The notes under the pieces: generated by a model | Databases searched by the model: none | The model's input: only the letters and a program-made list of their open reading frames with translations | Told to the model about the DNA's origin: nothing | Part shown: positions 34,396 to 42,414 of the stretch, in pieces | How positions within the stretch are numbered: the stretch's first letter is position 1 | Layout: each line of letters opens with the position of its first letter | Program-made: the position numbers and the translations under genes | Assembly: GCF_015694525.1 (NCBI RefSeq) | Contig: NZ_JADQDM010000025.1 | Location: 1-52,506, forward strand | DNA from: Hymenobacter ruricola | Lineage (GTDB): Bacteria; Bacteroidota; Bacteroidia; Cytophagales; Hymenobacteraceae | Length of the DNA: 52,506 nt | Direction of reading: 5' to 3'

Positions 34396-34470
34396 GGGAG
34401 GTTAGCTCAGTTGGTTTAGAGCGCTTCGTTCACACCGAAGAGGTCGAAGGTTCGAATCCTTTACTTCCCA
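34396..34470 (+). tRNA. tRNA-Val (anticodon CAC)
   Basis: This is a 75-nt tRNA. Acceptor GGGAGGT pairs with ACTTCCC (one G-U), discriminator A. D arm TAGCTCAGTTGGTTTAGAGC, anticodon stem CTTCG/CGAAG with loop TTCACAC giving anticodon CAC, T arm GAAGGTTCGAATCCTTT. The CAC isoacceptor reads GTG, the codon expected to be favoured in this GC-rich genome. Confidence 0.93.
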
Positions 34471-34810
34471 CATTCATCAACGGCCACTTAGCTTCATTGC
34501 CGGGTGGCCGTTTTGCTGTTGGTTTAAACGGCGGTTTAAATTTTTGTGTTTGGTATACGCGCTTGTGGGCTTGGTTCATCGCTTTTAGTACATGACTGAC
34601 CTCATCGCCTGCTTCGGCTGGACCAAGCCGGGGTCGAGGGGGTGGTGGCCGCGACGGTCTGCAAAAAGAACTAGGCACGCACGAAACGGTTTTTGCGGAC
34701 GCATTATCACCAATTAGCCCCTGAAAGCACTTACGCTTTGGACGCGCTTTAGTAAATGCAGGTGTTATGCTTGGCAGCGCCAAGGGGCAACGGCGTAGTG
34801 CACAATCGAC
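34471..34810. other. 340-bp gap between tRNA-Val(CAC) and the insertion sequence
   Basis: It starts with a hairpin: CGGCCAC (34481-34487) and GTGGCCG (34504-34510) followed by TTTTG, a likely tRNA terminator. The rest has no convincing gene. An open minus-strand frame that reads back into the tRNA is an artefact. The stretch might be a remnant left by integration next to the tRNA, but no integrase or attachment repeat could be identified. Confidence 0.5.
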
Positions 34811-36407
34811 CGTGGCTGTTGCAGAACTCAGTTTAGACAGGTGTGTTACTACGTAGCTTGTTGACGATTGCTGGCAATGGCGTTTCGGCGCGCTTGTTTC
34901 GTCGGCAGGCGCGGGTATTCGCGCCCAAAAGAGGCTGTGGTAGGGCCACCGCGCTGCTAACTTGCCGTTGAGGGCGGTGCTTGAGCAGCTTTTTGAGGTT
35001 GTAGGCCACGGCCGTGAGCAGCATCGTTTTATGGGCCCCGGCGTGGCCCCGTACGTTCATGCGGCGCAGGCCGTAGTGATGAATCAGGTTCCCGAACACG
35101 GGCTCGACCGTGCCCTGGCGGAGGCGGCGTTTCCGTTGCCCCCGCCGGCTTTGCTGGCGCAGCCAGGCCCGGCGGTAGGCCGCCTCGTAAATCGTGCGGT
35201 TGATTTGCTTGCGCCGAGCCCGCGGGGCACCCGTCGACTTGCGAGGGCATTGCTGGCAGTCGCGGCACGTGGCCCAATAGGTTTTGTGCCAGCCCCCGTC
35301 CTGGTTCGTGTCGTACTTCTGAAAGAGCAGCTGCTTGCCTTCCACGCAGGTAAAGGCATCGGTGGTGCGGTCGTAAGCGAAGCCCTCAATCTCGGGCTTG
35401 TACTGGCCAAAAACAGGAATCCAGGCCGTCATGTGCGCGGCTTCGAGCCGGGCGTAATTTGGGCCGTTGGCGTAGCCGGCGTCGGCCAGCAGCGCGCGCA
35501 GGGGCAACTCGTTGGCGCGCAAGCGCCGTTGCAGGCTGCTCAGCAGCCGGGGCAAGTGGAGGCTGTCGCGTTTGTCGGCGTAATCGGCCTGCACGTGGCT
35601 AATAACGCCCTTCGCCGTGTCCACGGCCAAACTGCAGAGGTAGTTTAAAGCGCGGGCTTTGCCGGGCTTGACGGAGATGCGCGCGTCGGGGTCGGTGGGC
35701 GAGTAGTGCGTTTTGTTGCTGAGCAGGCGCGCCTGTTCGTGCCGGGCGCCCAGCGCACCGGTCCGCGCGCCCTGCCGCCGGCGCTGCCCCGTGGCCAGTT
35801 GGCGCAGCTGGTGGGCTGGAGCCGTCAGCACCGCGCCCGCGGCGGGCGTTTCCGTGCGGCCGCTCAGGTGGGGGCCAGTCGGCCCGGCGGCCCGTTTTTC
35901 CAGCACCGCTTCCAGCGACGCGTTGGCCTTGACCGGCGCAGAGTCCACGGCCTGCGTGTCGCCGGCGACCAGGCCCCGGGCCACGCACTGGGCAAAGACG
36001 TGGTCGAACAAGCGCTCAAAGACAGCGGCCGGAAACAATTGGCGGGTGCGGCTCACGGTCGGGTGCCAGGGTAACTCCTCGTCCACTTCGTAGCCCAGGA
36101 ACAGCAGGATGTCGAGCCGCAGGGCGCAGTGCTCGACCAGACGCCGGTCGCTGACCAGGTTTTCCAGCCGGCCCATGAGCACGAGCTTGAAAAATACCAC
36201 CGGGTCGAGCGAGGGCTGCCCCGTGTGGCTGTACAGCGACTGCGTTTCCGCGTAGAGAAAGTCCCAGTCCACCAGCTCGGCCAGCCGCCGGTACAGGTTA
36301 TGGCGCGGGACCCGCTCCGAGAGCCGAAAGCGGGTCACCTCTTTGTCGAGAAATGGCTTTTTCCCTTGCATCTGTCTGCTACGAACACAGGTTCTGCAAC
36401 AGCCACG
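34811..36407. mobile_element. IS1182-family insertion sequence with 17-bp terminal inverted repeats
   Basis: The element is about 1.6 kb. Its ends carry the inverted repeat CGTGGCTGTTGCAGAAC at 34811-34827 and its exact complement at 36391-36407. It contains one transposase gene on the minus strand. The flanking bases (CGAC before, ACCC after) do not show a target-site duplication, so either the outer boundary differs by a few bases or the flanks have changed since insertion. It lies 340 bp downstream of two tRNA-Val genes. Confidence 0.85.
34833..36371 (-). CDS. IS1182-family transposase
   Basis: This is a 512-residue DDE-type transposase, full length for the family. The N-terminal DNA-binding part has LAELVDWDFLYAE and FKLVLMGRLENLVSDRRLVE (about 30-85). 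The first Asp of the triad is in AGDTQAVDSAPVKANASLE (about 150-165), the second in LRALLADAGYANGPNYARLE (about 305) and the Glu in GTVEPVFGNLIHHYGLRRMN (about 445). A four-Cys zinc-like segment (TCVEGKQ, CRDCQQCP) lies between. The gene fills the element from 22 bp inside one terminal repeat to about 20 bp inside the other. No frameshift or internal stop is visible, so it could be active. Confidence 0.93.
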   Translation of the reverse strand: MQGKKPFLDKEVTRFRLSERVPRHNLYRRLAELVDWDFLYAETQSLYSHTGQPSLDPVVFFKLVLMGRLENLVSDRRLVEHCALRLDILLFLGYEVDEELPWHPTVSRTRQLFPAAVFERLFDHVFAQCVARGLVAGDTQAVDSAPVKANASLEAVLEKRAAGPTGPHLSGRTETPAAGAVLTAPAHQLRQLATGQRRRQGARTGALGARHEQARLLSNKTHYSPTDPDARISVKPGKARALNYLCSLAVDTAKGVISHVQADYADKRDSLHLPRLLSSLQRRLRANELPLRALLADAGYANGPNYARLEAAHMTAWIPVFGQYKPEIEGFAYDRTTDAFTCVEGKQLLFQKYDTNQDGGWHKTYWATCRDCQQCPRKSTGAPRARRKQINRTIYEAAYRRAWLRQQSRRGQRKRRLRQGTVEPVFGNLIHHYGLRRMNVRGHAGAHKTMLLTAVAYNLKKLLKHRPQRQVSSAVALPQPLLGANTRACRRNKRAETPLPAIVNKLRSNTPV

Positions 36408-36665
36408 ACCCTTTTGCCGGTGCCGCGAGCGCGAAGTTCGTTCGAACTCAGCGACGGACGCCGCGCGGTGTCCGTGACGAGCGTCGCACGGGTTTTGCCA
36501 CGGATTCCGTCACGGCGTTCGCGTAGCGAGCTGCCAGTCCAAAGCAAGAAGCAGTTAAAGCACAAGGGAAGTTCAGGAAAATAAACGTTTCGGCATGTTG
36601 AATGTGGCAACTGTCTCGCAGCCAATAGTAGCTGCCAGCTCAGGCCAAGAGGCGTATCTTTAACG

Positions 36666-36899
36666 ATGCTTCGTCTGCTGAGGAGAGTATGCTTTTTCTA
36701 CTACCCTATTGTGGTTGGCAGCACCCTGTTCCTCGCTCTCGTGCTGTTCTGGATTGGAGGTGGCTTGAAGGGCCGTGGAGGGGAATATGATGCTCTGCTT
36801 TTAATTTCTTCGGCCGCCCTCTATATCTGTCTGGTCCCGACTATCCCAGTCTGGTTGACCGTATCCGCGGTGTTGCTAGCCATTGGTAAAAAGCTTTAG
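36666..36899 (+). CDS. Small two-helix membrane protein of unknown function
   Basis: This is a 77-residue protein with a basic N-terminus (MLRLLRRVCFFYYP) and two hydrophobic helices: IVVGSTLFLALVLFWIGGGL (about 15-34) and LLISSAALYICLVPTIPVWL (about 45-64). It ends in a second short apolar stretch (TVSAVLLAIGKKL). A TATCTTTA sequence, one mismatch from TAnnTTTG, lies three bases before the ATG. I recognise no family. It stands alone between the insertion sequence and the LacI-type gene. Confidence 0.5.
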   Translation: MLRLLRRVCFFYYPIVVGSTLFLALVLFWIGGGLKGRGGEYDALLLISSAALYICLVPTIPVWLTVSAVLLAIGKKL

Positions 36900-37198
36900 G
36901 TCGGGACACCATGCAGGCAGACACCCCGGTCCAAGGCGAGTAACTCTTGGTTCATTCAAAGGGTCTGACTGGCAAAAAGAGAGGCTAATTGAACGACCTA
37001 CGTTCTTTGGCAACGCCGGGAATTCCGCGGTTTTAACCTAAAGAAGCCGCGACACAGGGCCATCGCCAATGGCGAAACAGGCCTGCCGCACGTGGGTAAA
37101 ACAAGGCCTCCTTGCTGCAGGAACCCCTACGCTGATAGCCATGGCGGCATAGCCTCAAGTTGCCACCGAAGTGCCCTCGGTAGGGCGGATACATGGCG
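36900..37198. other. 299-bp gap with no recognised gene
   Basis: Between the small membrane protein and the 3' end of the LacI-type gene I see no tRNA, palindromic operator or open frame of coding character. The base composition is less GC-rich than that of the coding regions. It is probably intergenic or degraded sequence. Confidence 0.5.
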
Positions 37199-38293
37199 CT
37201 ACTTATCGATGTAGTACTGCAGGTTTTCCTTGGTAATGATATCGAGCGGCAGGTATTTCAAGGCGGGGACTTCCTTTTTGAAAATCAGCAAGTCGGCCAG
37301 CGCGAAAATGCCCCGGTGGCCTTGCTTCCGGGGGTTTTGGTTTATCAGGAAGTCGATGATGCCCTCGTTGAGGAAGTGAATGTTTTTTTCCAGCAAATCG
37401 TAGCCAACCAGGCGAATGTCTTCGCGGTGGTAGGCCTGCAGATAGGGCGCGATTTCGTAGGCTTTGGAGGTGCTCACGAAAATCCCTTTCAGTTGGGTTT
37501 GCTCCTCGTCGAGCAGCCGGTTCAGCTGCCGGGCAAACGAGGGCTCCGTGGGGTGCGGCAGGTCGATGCTGACGATATTATACGGGCTTTTGTGCCGGTC
37601 CGGCGCGGGCTGGTCGGGGGCATCGGCTAGCTGGGCGAAGTAGTCGCGAAAGCCCCGTTCTTTCTGGGTGATGTGGACGGAGTTGGCAATGTCTTCGGCA
37701 ATGTGCGCAATCAGAAACGTGCCGGGCTGCGTCTGGCCCAGGTGCACCAGCTTGCCCGCCAGGAAGCCGCTCTGGTAGGAATCCTGCCCCACGTAGCTCA
37801 GCGACTGCATCTCGGCAATGTAGGTGTTGAACAACACGTACGGAATTCCCTGCTGGTGCCAGCGCTCGAAGAAGGCCAGCGACTCCCGGTAAAACAGCGG
37901 GGCCACCAGCACGCCGTCGGGCTGCGAAAGCGTGGCGGCTTCCATCTGCTTCAGGAAGGAATCGACCTGGGTGAGGCTGTACGAATGCACGGTGATGGTC
38001 ACGCCGTACTGCTTCAACTCGCGCGCGGCTTTCTCAATGCCGTTCCAGGGGGCCTGCCAGTAGGGGTCGAGCGTGTGGTCGGGCTGCACCACGGCAAACC
38101 GGTAGGTCCGGTTGGCGCCCAGGGTGCGCGCAATCATGTTGGGCTCGTACTCAAGCTCCTGCATCATCGACAGCACTTTTTGGCGCACTTCCTCCGATAC
38201 CCGGCCGCGGTTGTGCAACACCCGGTCAACGGTTCCCACCGAAACGTTGGCCTTGGCGGCGATGTCCTTGATTCTTACCGCGTCTTTTTTCAT
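37199..38293 (-). CDS. LacI-family transcriptional regulator, probable control gene of the chitin/GlcNAc locus
   Basis: This 364-residue regulator has the LacI helix-turn-helix at its N-terminus (RIKDIAAKANVSVGTVDRVL, residues 7-26), the hinge-helix motif EYEPNMIARTLGANR, and a periplasmic-binding-protein-like sensor domain (about 65-360; FAVVQPDHTLDPYWQAPWNG, DGVLVAPLFYRESLAFFERW, YVGQDSYQSGFLAGKLVHLG). The sensor domain is of the type I sugar-binding class, so a sugar or sugar phosphate effector is expected. It is divergent from the fused nagB gene at 38903, with a 609-bp region between that contains two copies of GTGTGCGCACAC, a palindrome with the central CG dinucleotide typical of LacI operators. 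Regulation of the locus by this protein is inferred. Confidence 0.92.
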   Translation of the reverse strand: MKKDAVRIKDIAAKANVSVGTVDRVLHNRGRVSEEVRQKVLSMMQELEYEPNMIARTLGANRTYRFAVVQPDHTLDPYWQAPWNGIEKAARELKQYGVTITVHSYSLTQVDSFLKQMEAATLSQPDGVLVAPLFYRESLAFFERWHQQGIPYVLFNTYIAEMQSLSYVGQDSYQSGFLAGKLVHLGQTQPGTFLIAHIAEDIANSVHITQKERGFRDYFAQLADAPDQPAPDRHKSPYNIVSIDLPHPTEPSFARQLNRLLDEEQTQLKGIFVSTSKAYEIAPYLQAYHREDIRLVGYDLLEKNIHFLNEGIIDFLINQNPRKQGHRGIFALADLLIFKKEVPALKYLPLDIITKENLQYYIDK

Positions 38294-38612
38294 AGGTCTG
38301 CTCTGCGCTTACGTGACTCCAACCCCAGGCATCAACGGAAAAACCGCGTGATGGTAAACCGACCCAGTAGAACCATCGGCCAAATGGCGGCATTGCCAGG
38401 CAAGCGGGGCGTAAAAATACCAGCCGCTGCAAGCGCCGCCTAATCCGGGCTTGCCCTCCGAGTCGGGGCCACGGCCGACCGGAGCGGGGGCCGCAGTCCG
38501 GCCTCCGGATTTTGCGTCGACAGTGGGAAGAGGGTGGCAAAATAGATAAAATTTTTTCTATATCAAGGGAGAGCAGCTGAGGCGAAAAAACGGCTTGGCG
38601 GGCTTTTTTTGC

Positions 38613-38624
38613 GTGTGCGCACAC
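38613..38624. promoter_or_regulatory. Palindromic operator GTGTGCGCACAC, distal copy, nagB promoter
   Basis: Perfect 12-bp palindrome with central CG. Its centre is about 92 bp before the predicted start of transcription and 31 bp from the proximal copy. Confidence 0.8.
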
Positions 38625-38643
38625 ATCTTCGAAATTTAGCTGC

Positions 38644-38655
38644 GTGTGCGCACAC
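38644..38655. promoter_or_regulatory. Palindromic operator GTGTGCGCACAC, proximal copy, nagB promoter
   Basis: Perfect 12-bp palindrome identical to the distal copy. It begins 54 bp before the TATGTTTG -7 element, placing its centre near -60. Confidence 0.8.
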
Positions 38656-38673
38656 ACTTTTTTTCCCCAATCG

Positions 38674-38705
38674 TTTGCATTCGCTTATCTGACCTTGTAT
38701 GTTTG
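38674..38705 (+). promoter_or_regulatory. nagB-permease promoter (TTTG, 20 nt, TATGTTTG)
   Basis: TTTG (38674-38677) and TATGTTTG (38698-38705) match the Bacteroidota -33/-7 consensus with a 20-nt spacer. The predicted leader is about 190 nt. The rest of the 609-bp space between the divergent LacI-type gene and nagB (38294-38612) holds no recognised gene. Confidence 0.75.
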
Positions 38706-38902
38706 GGGCAGTTGAGCACCGGAATGCCCCAAACATTCCGCCCTGAGCCCGCTCCTGCTTACCCGCTTCGGTCCCGCGTTTTCTCCGGCCCGCGTGGTGA
38801 TTCCCGGCCTTCTAACAGCATGCGTCCCGCCTCGGCGCGCGGCTGCCCGGGCCTTCCAGCTTCGTCCTTTAAAATCAGCCAATTTTTAACTCGAAAACAG
38901 CT

Positions 38903-40819
38903 ATGGAAGTACTGAATTACCCCGAAACCACTTTTGAGAAACTACCGGTCACCATTTTCGAAAGCTCGGCCGAAGGAGCCATTCGCGTCGCCCACGAAAT
39001 AGCGGGCCTGATTCGCAGCAAGCAGCAGCAGGGCGAGCTGGCGGTGCTGGGGCTGGCCACCGGCTCATCGCCCATCGGCGTGTATAAGGAGTTGATTCGC
39101 CTGCACCGCGAAGAAGGCCTGAGCTTTCAGAACGTCGTGACTTTCAACCTCGACGAGTACTACCCCATGCAGCCCGACGAGCTGCAGAGCTACGTCTACT
39201 TCATGCACGAGCAGCTGTTCGACCACGTCGACCTGCGGCCCGAAAACATTCACATTCCGGACGGCACCCTGCCCATCGACAAGGTAAAGGAGTACTGCCA
39301 GGACTACGAAAAGCAGATTGAGGACTGCGGCGGGCTCGATTTGCAGCTGCTGGGCATTGGGCGCACGGGGCACATTGGTTTCAACGAGCCCGGCTCGTCC
39401 ATCACCTCGAGCACCCGCATGGTGAAGCTCGACCCCCTCACCATTACCGACGCCGCCAAGGACTTCATCAAAGAGGAATACGTGCCGCTGCGGGCCCTGA
39501 CCATGGGGGTGGGCACCATCATGAAGGCCCGCAAAATCATCCTCATGGCCTGGGGCGAGGCCAAGGCCAAAATCCTGCACGAAACCGTGGAGGGACGGGT
39601 TTCGGACGAGGTGCCGGCGTCGTTTTTGCAGCAGCACCCCCGCGTGAAAGTGGTCGTGGACCAGTGGGCGGCCCTCGAACTCACCCGCATCAAAACACCC
39701 TGGCTGGTGGGCATGTGCGCCTGGGACGACCGCCTGATTCGGCGGGCCGTCATCTGGCTGAGTTTGAAGACGCAGAAGCCCATTCTCAAGCTAACCGACG
39801 AAGACTATAAGGACGGCAGCCTGAGCGACTTACTGGTCGAGGCCGGCAACGCCTACAACCTCAACCTGAAGGTGTTCAACGCCATTCAGCGCACCATCAC
39901 CGGCTGGCCGGGCGGCAAGCCCAACTCGAACGACGTGCAGCGCCCCGAACGCGCGCTGCCGGCCCAGAAACGGTCGCTGATTTTCAGCCCGCACCCCGAC
40001 GACGACGTGATTTCGATGGGCGGCACGCTGCTGCGGCTGGTTGAGCAAGGCCACGAGGTGCACGTCGCCTACCAGACCTCCGGCAACATTGCCGTGTTCG
40101 ACGATGACGCGCGCCGCTACGCGGATTTCGCGCTGGATTTTGCCCGCAAGCTGCATCTGGGCGCCGACCGGATTCAGGAAGAGCACGCCCAGGTGGTCGA
40201 GTTTCTGAAGCACAAGAAGCTCGGGGAGGAAGACAGCCCCTTGGTGCAGGACATCAAGGGCCTGATTCGCAAAGGGGAAGCGGCGGCGGCCTGCCGCTTC
40301 TGCGGCGTGCACGAAGAAAACGTGCACTTCATGAACATGCCCTTCTACGAAACCGGCCAGGTGAAAAAGAAGCCGTTGGGCGAGGCCGACATTCAGGCAG
40401 TGGTAGACATTCTGCAGGAAATCCGGCCGCACCAGATTTTTGCCGCCGGCGACCTGCGCGACCCGCACGGCACCCACGCCGTGTGCCTGGACGCTATTTT
40501 CGCCGCCCTGGCTCGTTTGAAAGGCAAAGAGAGCTGGCTCGACGACTGCTACCTGTGGCTGTACCGCGGGGCCTGGCAGGAGTGGGACATCGAAGAGATT
40601 GAGATGGCCGTGCCCATCAGCCCGGAAGAGCTGATGTCTAAGCGCAAGGCTATTTTCAAGCACCAGAGCCAGAAGGACAGTGCGGTATTTCCGGGCAACG
40701 ACAAGCGCGAGTTCTGGCAGCGCTCCGAGGACCGCAACCACGCCACCGCCAAGCTCTACGACCGGCTGGGCCTGGCCGAGTACGAGGCCATGGAGGCGTT
40801 CGTGCGCCACCGGTTTTAA
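38903..40819 (+). CDS. nagB: Fused glucosamine-6-phosphate deaminase and PIG-L/LmbE-type deacetylase-like protein
   Basis: This 638-residue protein has two parts. Residues 1-335 are NagB-like (glucosamine-6-phosphate to fructose-6-phosphate and ammonia): LATGSSPIGVYKELI, FNLDEYYPM (D84) and GIGRTGHIGFNEPGS (H157, E162). In E. coli NagB the catalytic residues are Asp72, Asp141, His143 and Glu148; here the Asp141 position is Thr155. Residues 355-638 are a PIG-L/LmbE zinc deacetylase-like domain with SPHPDDDVISMGG (H364, D366, D367) and DPHGTHAVC (H522, H525). The second domain could deacetylate GlcNAc-6-phosphate, supplying the first domain; no separate nagA gene is in the window. The long fused form occurs in other Bacteroidota. 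The permease gene follows 78 nt downstream in the same direction. Cytoplasmic. Confidence 0.93.
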   Translation: MEVLNYPETTFEKLPVTIFESSAEGAIRVAHEIAGLIRSKQQQGELAVLGLATGSSPIGVYKELIRLHREEGLSFQNVVTFNLDEYYPMQPDELQSYVYFMHEQLFDHVDLRPENIHIPDGTLPIDKVKEYCQDYEKQIEDCGGLDLQLLGIGRTGHIGFNEPGSSITSSTRMVKLDPLTITDAAKDFIKEEYVPLRALTMGVGTIMKARKIILMAWGEAKAKILHETVEGRVSDEVPASFLQQHPRVKVVVDQWAALELTRIKTPWLVGMCAWDDRLIRRAVIWLSLKTQKPILKLTDEDYKDGSLSDLLVEAGNAYNLNLKVFNAIQRTITGWPGGKPNSNDVQRPERALPAQKRSLIFSPHPDDDVISMGGTLLRLVEQGHEVHVAYQTSGNIAVFDDDARRYADFALDFARKLHLGADRIQEEHAQVVEFLKHKKLGEEDSPLVQDIKGLIRKGEAAAACRFCGVHEENVHFMNMPFYETGQVKKKPLGEADIQAVVDILQEIRPHQIFAAGDLRDPHGTHAVCLDAIFAALARLKGKESWLDDCYLWLYRGAWQEWDIEEIEMAVPISPEELMSKRKAIFKHQSQKDSAVFPGNDKREFWQRSEDRNHATAKLYDRLGLAEYEAMEAFVRHRF

Positions 40820-40838
40820 GCCGCAGAGGCTGAGAAAT

Positions 40839-40879
40839 AACATCTCTGCTTGATGCGCAGAATGCTCTGCATGACAACC
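40839..40879. repeat. Diverged interspersed repeat copy between nagB and the permease gene
   Basis: The minus strand reads GTTGTCATGCAGAGC, then GCATCAAGCAGAGATGTT, a variant of the GTCATGCTGAGC...GTCGAAGCA element. It could fold through GCAGAGCATTCTGC and lies inside the predicted operon. Confidence 0.55.
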
Positions 40880-40897
40880 GCAACTATTTGAAGGCAA

Positions 40898-42184
40898 ATG
40901 GAAACCACTAAAAAAAGCGTTATTCCCCCGCTGGCCATTATTGGTGCGCTGTTTTTCATTTTCGGGTTCATCACCTGGCTTAACGGGACGCTGATTCCGT
41001 TTCTGAAAATTGCCTGCGGGCTGGCGTATTCGCAGGCCCTGCTGGTGACGTTTGCCTTCTACATTGCCTACGTTTTCCTGGCGCTGCCTTCCGCGCTCAT
41101 CCTGCAGAAAACCGGGTTCAAGAACGGCATGGCGTTGGGCCTGCTCGTGATGGCGGCCGGGGCGCTGGTGTTTGTGCCGGCGGCGCAGGCGCGTTCGTTT
41201 GGCTTGTTTCTGGCCGGGCTGTTTGTGCAGGGCGCGGGGCTGGCGCTGCTGCAAACGGCTTCCAACCCCTACGCCAGCATTCTGGGGCCGCTGGAGAGTG
41301 CCGCGCAGCGCATCAGCATCATGGGCATTTGCAGCAAGATAGCCGGGGCCCTGAGCCCGGTCATCATCGGGGCCGTGGTGCTGAAGGGCGCGGCGGAACT
41401 GGAAGCCCGTTTGGCCGGCACCATCTCGGCCGCGGACAAAGCCGCGCTGCTGCAACAGCTGGCCGGCCGGGTGGTGCTGCCTTACGTCATCATGGCGGGG
41501 GCGCTGGTGGTGCTGGCGCTGCTCATCAAGCTCTCCGGCCTGCCCGAAATCGATGCCCGCCAGGCGGAGGTGAGCCCCGTGCCCGGCGAGCCCGTTCGGG
41601 GCATCGCGCACTACCCGCACCTGCTGCTGGGCGTGCTGGCCATCTTCTGCTACGTGGGCGTCGAAGTCATTGCCGGCGATACCATCATTCAGTACGGCCG
41701 GGCGCAGGGCATTTCCCTCGACATTGCCCGCAACTTCACCTCGTTCACGCTCATTGCCATGCTGGTGGGGTATTCCATTGGCGTAGTGGCCATTCCGCGG
41801 TACCTGAGCCAGCAGGCGGCCCTGAGCGTCTGCGCCGTGCTGGGCGTGGGGTTCACGGCCGGCATCGTGTTCACGCACGGCTACACTTCGGTGCTGTGCG
41901 TGGCCCTGCTCGGGCTGGCCAACGCCCTGATGTGGCCCGCCATCTTCCCTTTGAGCATCAAGGGCCTGGGCGGGCTCACCGAGCGCGGCTCGGCGCTGCT
42001 GGTGATGGGCATTGGCGGCGGGGCCGTGCTGCCTTACGTGTACGGCAAGCTCGGGGAGCCCCTGGGCCTGCAACAAGCCTACCTGCTGCTGATTCCGTGC
42101 TACCTCTACATCCTGTTTTTTGCCCTCAAAGGCCATGCGTACCCGGCCCGCAGCCGGGTACGCTACACTGTGCCCGCCACCTAA
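40898..42184 (+). CDS. FucP-family MFS sugar permease, probable N-acetylglucosamine transporter
   Basis: This is a 428-residue inner-membrane transporter of the fucose/glucose-galactose MFS branch with about 12 hydrophobic helices. Landmarks are the N-terminal FFIFGFITWLNGTLIPFLKI (FucP-type first helix), LALPSALILQKTGFKNGMAL, GLALLQTASNPYASILGP (about 118-135) and GLGGLTERGSALLVMGIGGG. In this branch transport is sugar-proton symport. Known NagP-type N-acetylglucosamine permeases belong here, and the position directly after the fused nagB gene, before SusCD and chitin-degrading enzymes, supports that substrate. No separate promoter was seen; the diverged repeat lies in the spacer. Confidence 0.88.
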   Translation: METTKKSVIPPLAIIGALFFIFGFITWLNGTLIPFLKIACGLAYSQALLVTFAFYIAYVFLALPSALILQKTGFKNGMALGLLVMAAGALVFVPAAQARSFGLFLAGLFVQGAGLALLQTASNPYASILGPLESAAQRISIMGICSKIAGALSPVIIGAVVLKGAAELEARLAGTISAADKAALLQQLAGRVVLPYVIMAGALVVLALLIKLSGLPEIDARQAEVSPVPGEPVRGIAHYPHLLLGVLAIFCYVGVEVIAGDTIIQYGRAQGISLDIARNFTSFTLIAMLVGYSIGVVAIPRYLSQQAALSVCAVLGVGFTAGIVFTHGYTSVLCVALLGLANALMWPAIFPLSIKGLGGLTERGSALLVMGIGGGAVLPYVYGKLGEPLGLQQAYLLLIPCYLYILFFALKGHAYPARSRVRYTVPAT

Positions 42185-42278
42185 CAAGCAGAAGGGCCTC
42201 AAGCGGGCATAATGCAAAAAATGCGTTTAAATCTTCGCCAGAAGATGCAGATAAATCAATTTAAGCTGACGGGTTTGC

Positions 42279-42290
42279 GTGTGCGGGCAC
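42279..42290. promoter_or_regulatory. Imperfect palindromic operator GTGTGCGGGCAC, distal copy, susC promoter
   Basis: Two mismatches to GTGTGCGCACAC, with an intact left half-site. It is exactly 31 bp from the proximal copy, as at nagB. Confidence 0.65.
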
Positions 42291-42309
42291 TCTCCACAAT
42301 ATTTTTTGC

Positions 42310-42321
42310 GTGTGCGCACAC
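42310..42321. promoter_or_regulatory. Palindromic operator GTGTGCGCACAC, proximal copy, susC promoter
   Basis: Perfect copy, flanked by T-rich sequence on both sides (ATTTTTTGC before, ATTTTTT after), starting 53 bp before the TATGTTTG element. Its centre lies near -60. Confidence 0.8.
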
Positions 42322-42338
42322 ATTTTTTCTCCAGGCAG

Positions 42339-42370
42339 GTTGCTTCGTGGTTAGGAAGTAGTTATGTTTG
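42339..42370 (+). promoter_or_regulatory. susCD promoter (GTTG, 20 nt, TATGTTTG)
   Basis: GTTGC (42339-42343) is the -33 element and TATGTTTG (42363-42370) the -7 element, with the same 20-nt spacer and the same octamer as the nagB promoter. The predicted leader is about 435 nt. The rest of 42185-42808 has no recognised gene. Confidence 0.75.
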
Positions 42371-42390
42371 AAAGAAAATAACTATCAATT

Positions 42391-42414
42391 ATTCTAAATT
42401 TTTCATTTTAGAAT
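42391..42414 (+). promoter_or_regulatory. AT-rich hairpin at the 5' end of the long susC leader
   Basis: ATTCTAAA (42391-42398) pairs with TTTAGAAT (42407-42414) around an 8-nt loop, in an AT-rich island directly after the predicted transcription start. It is followed by GC-rich leader sequence up to the ATG at 42809. It could stabilise or regulate the mRNA. Confidence 0.5.

Noticed and set aside
34430..34783. 117-codon minus-strand frame next to the tRNA-Val pair
   Set aside because: Its C-terminus (NVGSKGFEPSTSSV) is the translation of a tRNA on the opposite strand, a well-known false gene. I saw no integrase motifs in the rest.
38226..38657. Minus-strand frame between the LacI-type gene and the operators
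   Set aside because: It overlaps the LacI-type coding start in another frame and crosses both operator palindromes; no domain seen.
41329..42264. 311-codon plus-strand frame overlapping the sugar permease
   Set aside because: Out-of-frame shadow rich in Arg, Gly, Ala and His, whereas the permease frame has twelve hydrophobic helices and family motifs.
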